From Thermoplasmata archaeon (lineage in GTDB: Archaea; Thermoplasmatota; Thermoplasmata; Thermoplasmatales; Thermoplasmataceae), in assembly GCA_021850835.1 (NCBI GenBank), contig JAJZKS010000077.1, positions 1 through 7,745 of the forward strand: DNA of 7,745 nucleotides, written 5' to 3'. Of this stretch, positions 1-5,389 are shown piece after piece (position 1 is the stretch's first letter; every line of letters starts with the position of its first letter). A program made the position numbers and the translations under genes. Below the pieces are notes generated by a model. It worked only from the letters and a program-made list of their open reading frames with translations. It was not told the origin of the DNA and searched no databases.

Positions 1-174
1 GGAGAACCCTTTGCCATAAGATATGACAGTGGACTGGCAGGCAGGAATGAACAGGCATACAAGATAGGGGAAAAGGATGGTGTCAGGTATATGGCTTACA
101 GGATACCATTCATGGTTGCCATTTTGCTTGGATATATCATGTTCATGATCATGGGTTCCCCAATATTCCTGTAA
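1..174 (+). CDS. C-terminal end of a membrane protein, possibly archaeal A24-type prepilin/preflagellin peptidase (5' partial)
   Basis: The frame is open from the first base and ends at TAA 172-174, giving the last 57 residues of a protein that starts before the window. The first 30 residues are polar and loop-like. They are followed by one hydrophobic segment (fragment residues about 34-56, beginning IPFMVAILLGYIMF) that ends at the C-terminus, so the protein is anchored by a terminal helix. A proline- and phenylalanine-containing start to the last helix, followed by a final glycine-containing turn (MGSPIF), resembles the C-terminus of archaeal FlaK/PibD aspartic peptidases, which remove the signal peptide of archaellin and pilin precursors. 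The catalytic aspartates would lie upstream and cannot be seen, so the family assignment is from recollected resemblance only. The reading frame itself is more secure than the function. No clear terminator follows; hutI begins 38 bases later. Confidence 0.5.
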   Translation, partial: GEPFAIRYDSGLAGRNEQAYKIGEKDGVRYMAYRIPFMVAILLGYIMFMIMGSPIFL

Positions 175-179
175 GGAGT

Positions 180-201
180 CAAATTTTTAGTATTTCGATA
201 C
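180..201 (+). promoter_or_regulatory. Putative hutI promoter (TATA-like box) with small inverted repeat
   Basis: The T-rich stretch AAATTTTTAG at 181-190 is centred about 26-27 bases before the hutI ATG (213), the distance expected for an archaeal TATA box driving a leaderless transcript. Nothing like a Shine-Dalgarno site lies between it and the ATG. Directly after it, GTAT (190-193) and ATAC (198-201) form an inverted repeat around TTCG, which could be a weak operator or chance. The promoter is inferred from spacing and composition only. Confidence 0.4.
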
Positions 202-212
202 ATTTTCAACAT

Positions 213-1469
213 ATGCCCTCTTTGATTATAGAAAACGCTTCACAGATTCTGACAATGGCTGGAGCTGGATGGGAACCGCTCACAGGTGACCGGATGTCCA
301 GGATGAGGATAAGGAAAAATGCTGTCGTCCTCATATCGGAGGGCAGGATCATCGAAGTCGCTGATATGGAGAAGGCCGCCGCCCTCAAGGAGAGGTATGG
401 TGCCATATCGATTGATGCAAAGGGCCATGTGGTAATGCCGGGCCTGGTCGATTCACATACCCACATTGTGTATGGCGGCACAAGGGAAGATGAGTTCTAC
501 ATGAAGGTGAAGGGGAAAACCTACCTTGAGATTCTCAGTTCTGGCAACGGCATCTACAGAACTGTGGAAGACACAAGAGATAAGGGCAAGGATGAGATTT
601 TTTCCGAGACCCTGAGGAGGGTATACGATTCCATATCAACCGGAACCACAACCATGGAGATCAAGACAGGTTATGGCCTGACGCTCGATTCTGAAATGAA
701 AATGCTTGAGGTCATTGAGAGGATGTCTGGCCTGGGCATCATGAACGTTGTGCCGACTTTCCTGCCGCTCCACGCAATACCAAAGGGAACCACAGACAGA
801 TCCTATGTTCATGATGTGGTGGAGAGGATGCTGCCAAAATTCCAGGGAAAGGCAAAGTTCGTTGACTCGTTCTGTGACAAAGGCGCATTCTCCCCGGAAT
901 CAACAGAGGAATTCTTCAGGTCTGCCTCAGAAATGGGATTCCAGCTGAGGATGCATGCTGACGAGCTCGCAGATATCGGTTGCCTTGACCTTTGCGATAA
1001 ATTTGACATTAAGAGTGCGGACCACCTCCTTTACACCGGCGACTCCGGCATCAGGAAGCTGGCGGCAGGCAAGACTGTTGCAACTTTCCTTCCAATCACT
1101 GCCTTCAACATCACAGACGGGGTGTACCCAGACATACAGAAATTCATTAAGGCTGGAGTGCCCGTTGCAATTGCATCAGACTGTTCCCCCGTTTCATACA
1201 ATTCTAACATGCTCTTCGCCATATACCTCGCGGTTAGGTACTGCCACATTTCAATTGAAGAGGCGCTCAACGCTGCAACTGTGAACGGGGCCTACTCTCT
1301 TGGGATCCTTGACTCAGCAGGCTCAATAGAACCAGGGAAGAGGGGAGATATCATTATCCTCACCGTGGATGATTACAGGAAGATACCATACCAGTACGGC
1401 TCCCGCCTTGTTGACACTGTGATCAACAATGGAGAGATAGTGATGAGAAACGGGGCGATGGCACTTTAG
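213..1469 (+). CDS. hutI: Imidazolonepropionase
   Basis: A 418-residue amidohydrolase that hydrolyses 4-imidazolone-5-propanoate to N-formimino-L-glutamate, the third step of histidine degradation, in the cytoplasm. The metal site is visible: HTH (H82, H84) after the VMPGLVDS strand, H248 in RMHADE, and D323 in AIASD. E251 is the likely catalytic acid and H271 lies in SADH. R91, Y104, Y154 (KTGYGL) and H187 (LPLHAIP) sit where, as I recall, the Bacillus subtilis enzyme holds its substrate, each offset by two residues. Length is typical of the family. The N-terminal LIIENASQILTM strand fits the usual start, so ATG 213 is preferred over internal methionines at residues 15 and 28. No Shine-Dalgarno site precedes it, so the mRNA is probably leaderless. 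No hutH, hutU or formimino-glutamate gene is adjacent, so the pathway is not clustered here. One oddity: the loop after the metal aspartate reads SDCSPVS, where most HutI proteins have TDxNPGS/T. Confidence 0.9.
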   Translation: MPSLIIENASQILTMAGAGWEPLTGDRMSRMRIRKNAVVLISEGRIIEVADMEKAAALKERYGAISIDAKGHVVMPGLVDSHTHIVYGGTREDEFYMKVKGKTYLEILSSGNGIYRTVEDTRDKGKDEIFSETLRRVYDSISTGTTTMEIKTGYGLTLDSEMKMLEVIERMSGLGIMNVVPTFLPLHAIPKGTTDRSYVHDVVERMLPKFQGKAKFVDSFCDKGAFSPESTEEFFRSASEMGFQLRMHADELADIGCLDLCDKFDIKSADHLLYTGDSGIRKLAAGKTVATFLPITAFNITDGVYPDIQKFIKAGVPVAIASDCSPVSYNSNMLFAIYLAVRYCHISIEEALNAATVNGAYSLGILDSAGSIEPGKRGDIIILTVDDYRKIPYQYGSRLVDTVINNGEIVMRNGAMAL

Positions 1470-1496
1470 TAATGTGGCCGCCGTCATTCACTCCCA

Positions 1497-1534
1497 TTAA
1501 ATATCTCTTAATATCTGTTTAATATGGGGAACCA
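1497..1534 (+). promoter_or_regulatory. dph2 promoter region with two TATA-like boxes and a 4-codon upstream ORF
   Basis: The 65 bases between hutI and dph2 turn AT-rich here. Two TATA-like boxes are present: TTAAATATC (1498-1506) and TTAATATC (1508-1515). The second is centred about 24 bases before the TTG start of dph2; the first is about 22 bases before an ATG at 1524. That ATG opens a four-codon frame (MGNH) whose TGA (1536-1538) overlaps the dph2 TTG (1535-1537). GGGGA at 1526-1530 is a weak ribosome-binding candidate four bases before the TTG. Which box is used cannot be decided from sequence. Confidence 0.45.
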
Positions 1535-2542
1535 TTGATCAAAACTTTCGATGACGTCATGGACAGGCTGCAGGAACTCAATGCAAAAAAAATACTTCTG
1601 CAGCTTCCGGACGGATTGAAGCCAAACGTGTTCCAGTATTTCAACAGGCTGTCCGAGAAATATTCGGTAGTGGTGAGCTCAGAGCCTTTCTATGGTGCAT
1701 GTGACATCAGCACCCCGGATGTTTATGGCGATGTGGATTGCATTGTGCAGCTGGGGCACTCAGAGATACCAAATATCAATTATCCCAAGCCCATAATTTT
1801 CATGGAATACAGGGTCGAAAAGGAGATCGACATCAATGAATCAGTGTTCCAGCCCCTGAGAGACCTTGGCTACAGAAAGATAGGGCTGCTTTGCTCAATA
1901 CAGTATATTGACCAGATGCAGAAAGTCGGGGCATTCTTGAAATCCATTGGCTTTGACGTAACGGTAGGAAGGCAGGACTCAAGGATGAAATACCCCGGCC
2001 AGGTTTTGGGGTGCAACTTCTCCGCTGCCCATTCCATATCTGAAGAAGTGGACTGCTATGTTGTGGTGAGCACCGGGATGTTCCACGCCATCGGTGCACA
2101 GCTCGCCTCAGACAAGGATGTATTTGTCCTTGACATGCATGAGAGAAGGCTCAACGAAATCCGCCCAGAAACGGACAGGTTCCTGAGAAGGAGATATGCG
2201 AAGCTCTTCAAGGCAAGGGATGCAAGGAAGATTTGTGTGGTTGCCGACACAAAGATTGGGCAATACAGGATCAGGCTTGCAAACAAGATCGTTGAACAGG
2301 CAAAGGCACAGGGCCTGGAACCTGTCCTGCTGACAGCCAATGATGTAAGGCCAAGCGATTACGAGAACATGAGGTGTGACGCAGTGGTCTTCACAGGGTG
2401 CCCCAGGGTATCACTCGATGAAGGAGACAAATTCCCCATGCCCATACTGACCCCGCCGGAATTTCAGCAGATTTTCGGGATTAAGGAAAATAGCCGCTAC
2501 GTCATGGACGAGATTGTGGCCGTGGATGAAATTACCTCATAG
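1535..2542 (+). CDS. dph2: 2-(3-amino-3-carboxypropyl)histidine synthase (diphthamide biosynthesis)
   Basis: A 335-residue archaeal Dph2. It transfers the 3-amino-3-carboxypropyl group of S-adenosylmethionine to a histidine of elongation factor 2, the first step of diphthamide synthesis, using a non-classical radical-SAM [4Fe-4S] cluster as a homodimer. The three cluster cysteines are present, one per domain of the pseudo-threefold fold: C56 in YGACD, C160 in QVLGC and C289 in FTGCPR. They correspond to C59, C163 and C287 of the Pyrococcus horikoshii enzyme, and total length is nearly the same. The early LLQLPDGL and the central VVVSTGMFHAIG are also family hallmarks. The start is TTG; the alternative in-frame ATG at 1559 (residue 9) would leave a slightly short N-terminus that still keeps LLQLPDGL. 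The 3' end overlaps the converging tRNA methylthiotransferase gene by 6 bases. Only the first enzyme of the pathway is in this window. Confidence 0.92.
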   Translation: MIKTFDDVMDRLQELNAKKILLQLPDGLKPNVFQYFNRLSEKYSVVVSSEPFYGACDISTPDVYGDVDCIVQLGHSEIPNINYPKPIIFMEYRVEKEIDINESVFQPLRDLGYRKIGLLCSIQYIDQMQKVGAFLKSIGFDVTVGRQDSRMKYPGQVLGCNFSAAHSISEEVDCYVVVSTGMFHAIGAQLASDKDVFVLDMHERRLNEIRPETDRFLRRRYAKLFKARDARKICVVADTKIGQYRIRLANKIVEQAKAQGLEPVLLTANDVRPSDYENMRCDAVVFTGCPRVSLDEGDKFPMPILTPPEFQQIFGIKENSRYVMDEIVAVDEITS

Positions 2543-3778
2543 GGCTTTTCCGATGAGGTATGTGCCTGCATGCTCAACTATCTCCACATGCAATTTCTGG
2601 TAAAGTTCATATTCTCCCTCCATAACAACAGGCCGGTATGATATATCGCGGCCAACAGAGGTTCCCGGCTTCCCTTTTTCAGTTACCATTATTTCTTCTT
2701 TCCTGCCAATGAGTGAATCGAGGCGCTCATTGAGTATTGCCTTGTGGACCTCAGTGTATTCCCTGGTCCATTTCTTTACGAGGTTTGAAGGAGGCACTTT
2801 GCTCTCAAAATCTGGGGTATATGGCCTGGGGGAAAATCTTGTAATGTTCACAATTTCCGGCCGAGTTTCCAGAAGCAGCTCCTTCGTCAGCCTGAAACTC
2901 TCGCCATCCTCCCCGTGGTAGCCCGAGATTATGTCCGTTGAAACAGTTCCGTCGGGGAATCTCGCCCGGAATTTTTCCACAATTTCCCTGAAGGCTTTAG
3001 CATGGTATTCCCTGTTCATAAGGTCAAGTATCCTGTCATCGCCGCTCTGCACCGGGATATGTAGAAACTTGTAAACGCGGCTGCTTTCCATGCGGTCCAG
3101 GAGTGAATCGATTATTCCACTCGTGTTCTTTGGCTCCATCATGCCTATCCTGAGCATGAAATCGCCGTCAATTGCCAGGATGTCACGCACAAGGTCCGGA
3201 AGCAGATGGTTAAGGTCCCTTCCGTAAGCAGCAGTGTCCAGTGAGGAAATCCTTACCTCCCTGATTCCACGGCCAAGCTGCATCCTTATCTGGCTCACTA
3301 TCTTTTCAGGGTGCCTTGAAACAAGCTTTCCTCTTGCGACCCTAGAAATGCAGTAATTGCAGCTGCCAGTGCATCCCTGGTTTATGGGGATTCCATCGAA
3401 AATTGAAGGTTCCCTAATCTCAACATCATCCAGTGCACCACTGTAGAAAGACCTGAAGTCCTTTGGCTGGAGCACCTCTATTCTCTCACTCTCGAGTGCC
3501 CCGCCGCTCACCGATGGAAGGCAGCCAAGCACCTTTACCCTTGAGTTCCTTGAGAGATCTTCTATCCTTGACATCATTTTATCCTGGGTGTGCTTTATCA
3601 CCACGCATGTGCCAATCACACTGAGGTCTGCATCCTCAGGACTTTTCACAAGCTCGCCGCCTTCGCTCAGCATCCTGTTGACGTAAAGACCCGCCTCCGA
3701 CTTGGAAAGCGTGCATCCGTATGACTCGAAATATATTTTCAAAGTGGGACCCGGTTTCCCAGGAAAATTGATAATCAC
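2537..3778 (-). CDS. tRNA (N6-threonylcarbamoyladenosine(37)-C2)-methylthiotransferase, archaeal MiaB/CDKAL1-like
   Basis: A 413-residue radical-SAM methylthiotransferase expected to convert t6A37 to ms2t6A37 in tRNAs reading ANN codons. Domain order is standard. The N-terminal UPF0004 domain holds the auxiliary-cluster cysteines C22 (YGCTLS), C58 (GTCVV) and C86 (LGCLP). The radical-SAM core carries C136, C140 and C143 (GCTGSCNYC), followed by HIPVQSGDDRIL (240-251). A C-terminal TRAM-like RNA-binding domain runs from about 355 to the end. The YFESYGCTLSKSEA start and lack of long extensions place it with the archaeal/eukaryotic CDKAL1 type rather than bacterial MiaB. The start is uncertain: GTG at 3778 is the longest usual choice, but TTG at 3742 (residue 13) sits exactly where related proteins begin (LKIYFESYG). 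Neither has a Shine-Dalgarno site. A conserved motif usually ending GFPGET reads GYHGED here (286-291). It converges on dph2 and lies downstream of the aspartase-like gene, separated by a terminator-like region, so it probably has its own promoter. Confidence 0.88.
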   Translation of the reverse strand: MIINFPGKPGPTLKIYFESYGCTLSKSEAGLYVNRMLSEGGELVKSPEDADLSVIGTCVVIKHTQDKMMSRIEDLSRNSRVKVLGCLPSVSGGALESERIEVLQPKDFRSFYSGALDDVEIREPSIFDGIPINQGCTGSCNYCISRVARGKLVSRHPEKIVSQIRMQLGRGIREVRISSLDTAAYGRDLNHLLPDLVRDILAIDGDFMLRIGMMEPKNTSGIIDSLLDRMESSRVYKFLHIPVQSGDDRILDLMNREYHAKAFREIVEKFRARFPDGTVSTDIISGYHGEDGESFRLTKELLLETRPEIVNITRFSPRPYTPDFESKVPPSNLVKKWTREYTEVHKAILNERLDSLIGRKEEIMVTEKGKPGTSVGRDISYRPVVMEGEYELYQKLHVEIVEHAGTYLIGKAL

Positions 3779-3823
3779 TATTTGTGGTTTTCCAATTTCA
3801 GGAGATTTGTGGAGTTCCTTTCT

Positions 3824-3880
3824 AAAAAAAGAAAAATTTGCCCGTTGAAGGGCTTTTCATCTATAATGAAAAAAATTATG
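3824..3880 (-). terminator. Terminator-like double hairpin with T-tracts downstream of the aspartase-like gene
   Basis: Read on the minus strand just after the lyase stop, the order is: a T-rich run (3878-3868), an inverted repeat of seven bases with a five-base loop (ATGAAAA 3866-3872 with TTTTCAT 3854-3860 in plus-strand terms), then a GCCC/GGGC stem with a six-base loop (3840-3853), then AAATTTTTC and TTTTTTT (3839-3824). Archaeal RNA polymerase terminates at T-tracts, and two tracts plus stems make this a good termination region. The last T-tract could also contribute to the promoter of the methylthiotransferase gene. Confidence 0.55.
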
Positions 3881-3894
3881 GCGTAGCTATGGGG

Positions 3895-5271
3895 TCAGAG
3901 CCCGGGCACTCCGCTGGCCATGACTTTGTCAAACTCTTGTTCGGATATCTTTCCCGTTGCCAGTGCAAGGGATTTGATGGACTTGCCAGTCTTCAGGGCT
4001 TCCTGGACAATCTTTGCAACATTGTCATATCCAAGGATCGGGTTCAGGAGTGCAGCGGAACCGAAGCTCTTGCTCCTGTGCTCCTTACAGTTCTCCCTGT
4101 CTGCATCAAGGCCGTCAATGAGCTTAGTCCTGAACATTTCCAACCCATTTGCAAGGATATCTTCTGACCTCGTAAGCTCATAGTCAATGTGGGGCATCAT
4201 GACATTGAGTTCAAGCTGCCCTGCCTGTGCAGAGATGTTAAGGGCCTGTTGTGCACCGAGGACAGAATGGCAAATCATGTTCATGGCCTCAGCTATGGAC
4301 GGATTGATCTTTCCCGGCATGATGGATGAACCCTGCTGGACTGCAGGGATCTTTACTTCATGGATTCCGGCGCCAGGACCAGAATAAAGTAGCCTGATAT
4401 CGTTGGATATCTTTGTAACGTCAATGGCAACATTTGCAACAGCGTTCATCATCCTTGTGAAGTCTGTCATGAATTCCATGATTCCCGGTAGGTTCAGGCT
4501 CTTCCTGTAATTGAAGCCGGTGTACTTCTTAATCTCATTCACGACATTCTCCTGGTAATTTGGTGCAGTATTGATCCCTGTTCCCACTGCAGTTCCTCCG
4601 ATGTTAAGCTCAAGGAGGCCTTCAGCTGCCATTTCAACTTCCTTGAGGTTCTTTTCAAGAGTATATGCCCAAGCGGAAAGTTCAATGCCAAGAGTAACCG
4701 GTGCAGCATCCTGCAGGTGGGTCCTTCCGGGCTTGACAACGTCATTTAGCTCCTTTGCCTTTGATTTCAGGGACTTGATCAGAAGGGTTACCTTTTCCTG
4801 CAGCTTTCTTGCCTTCCTGTAAGCTGCAAGCCTTATTAGAGTAGGATAGACATCATTAGTGGACTGGCTCATATTCACATGGTCGTTGGGGTGAATGTAA
4901 GAATAGTCGCCTTTCTTCCTGCCTTCTGATTCCAGTGCAACATTGGCGATCACTTCATTCGCATTCATGTTGTATGAAGTGCCGGCTCCGGCCTGGAAAA
5001 CATCCACAACGAACTGGTTATGCAACTCCCCCTTGAGGAGCCTGTCGCATGCCTTTACTATGGCATCAGCCTTGTCTTTTGGCAGCTTCCCGCCCATGTT
5101 GTTTGCAATGGCAGCAGATCTCTTTATGATGACAATGGAGTCTATATGGTCAGAATCTGCCGTCTGGCCGGTTATCTGGAAATTTTCCCTGGCCCTGTGC
5201 GTGTTTATGCCGTAATAACTGGAGTCCTCTATCTTGACGTCACCTATGACGTCGCTCTCCGTTCTTGACAT
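3895..5271 (-). CDS. aspA: Aspartate ammonia-lyase (aspartase/fumarase superfamily)
   Basis: A 458-residue member of the aspartase/class II fumarase superfamily, cytoplasmic and probably a homotetramer with composite active sites. Every active-site position I recall from Bacillus AspB is present at a constant offset of three: T98 (GAGTS), S137-T138-N139 (SQSTND), T184-H185 (GRTHLQDA), S315, M318, K321 and N323 (GSSIMPGKINP). A fumarase C-terminal domain follows (about 409-455, LNPILGYDNVAKIV). Aspartase, which deaminates L-aspartate to fumarate and ammonia, is favoured over fumarase by GAGTS instead of GSGTQ, STND instead of SSND, and AGQLELNVMMP instead of GNFELNV. The GKINP loop and NMN-x-NEVIAN are more fumarase-like, so fumarate hydratase activity is not excluded. 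The start is ATG 5271 with no Shine-Dalgarno site and a TATA-like box 24-25 bases upstream, hence probably leaderless. It is divergent from the OFOR operon and supplies a TCA-cycle intermediate if it is an aspartase. Confidence 0.72.
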   Translation of the reverse strand: MSRTESDVIGDVKIEDSSYYGINTHRARENFQITGQTADSDHIDSIVIIKRSAAIANNMGGKLPKDKADAIVKACDRLLKGELHNQFVVDVFQAGAGTSYNMNANEVIANVALESEGRKKGDYSYIHPNDHVNMSQSTNDVYPTLIRLAAYRKARKLQEKVTLLIKSLKSKAKELNDVVKPGRTHLQDAAPVTLGIELSAWAYTLEKNLKEVEMAAEGLLELNIGGTAVGTGINTAPNYQENVVNEIKKYTGFNYRKSLNLPGIMEFMTDFTRMMNAVANVAIDVTKISNDIRLLYSGPGAGIHEVKIPAVQQGSSIMPGKINPSIAEAMNMICHSVLGAQQALNISAQAGQLELNVMMPHIDYELTRSEDILANGLEMFRTKLIDGLDADRENCKEHRSKSFGSAALLNPILGYDNVAKIVQEALKTGKSIKSLALATGKISEQEFDKVMASGVPGL

Positions 5272-5288
5272 ACTCAGTAAATCCCTGA

Positions 5289-5301
5289 AAAATATTTATT
5301 G
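5289..5301 (-). promoter_or_regulatory. Putative TATA box of the aspartase-like gene
   Basis: On the minus strand this reads ATAAATATTTTT (plus-strand AATATTTATT at 5291-5300), centred 24-25 bases before the ATG at 5271. That spacing fits a TATA box for a transcript starting at or next to the start codon, in line with the missing Shine-Dalgarno site. Confidence 0.55.
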
Positions 5302-5321
5302 TTTCGTCAAAGGCAAAAATT

Positions 5322-5338
5322 CAAGGTTAAGTAGCTTG
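5322..5338. promoter_or_regulatory. Imperfect 17-base dyad in the divergent promoter region, candidate operator
   Basis: CAAGGT (5322-5327) and AGCTTG (5333-5338) are inverted copies matching at five of six positions around a five-base spacer. The centre (5330) falls at the midpoint of the 118-base intergenic region, between the two opposed promoters. It could bind a dimeric regulator controlling both units; the short half-sites mean chance is not excluded. Confidence 0.25.
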
Positions 5339-5353
5339 GAGAAAGCCCATAAG

Positions 5354-5376
5354 CATTAATAAGTATCATAAATATA
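5354..5376 (+). promoter_or_regulatory. Putative promoter of the 2-oxoacid:ferredoxin oxidoreductase operon
   Basis: Two AT-rich boxes precede the alpha-subunit ATG (5390): ATTAATAAG (5355-5363), about 30 bases upstream, and ATAAATATA (5368-5376), about 18 bases upstream. The first has the spacing needed for a transcript starting just before the ATG. The second matches the TATA consensus better but would place the start inside the gene. No Shine-Dalgarno site is present, so a leaderless or near-leaderless mRNA is likely. Confidence 0.4.
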
Positions 5377-5389
5377 CCAAAGATTTGCA

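Noticed and set aside
955..1284. 109-codon plus-strand frame inside hutI
   Set aside because: It is a shifted frame within hutI, where the real frame carries the metal ligands H248, H271 and D323.
1470..1500. Possible intrinsic terminator after hutI
   Set aside because: No T-run of useful length and no clear stem follow the stop codon before the dph2 promoter.
3838..4167. 109-codon plus-strand frame beginning in the lyase/methylthiotransferase gap
   Set aside because: Most of it is antisense to the C-terminal domain of the aspartase-like gene, and its first part is the terminator-like repeat region.
5272..5389. Possible small RNA or riboswitch in the divergent region
   Set aside because: The space is only 118 bases, is taken up by two opposed promoters, and shows no extended pairing beyond the short dyad.
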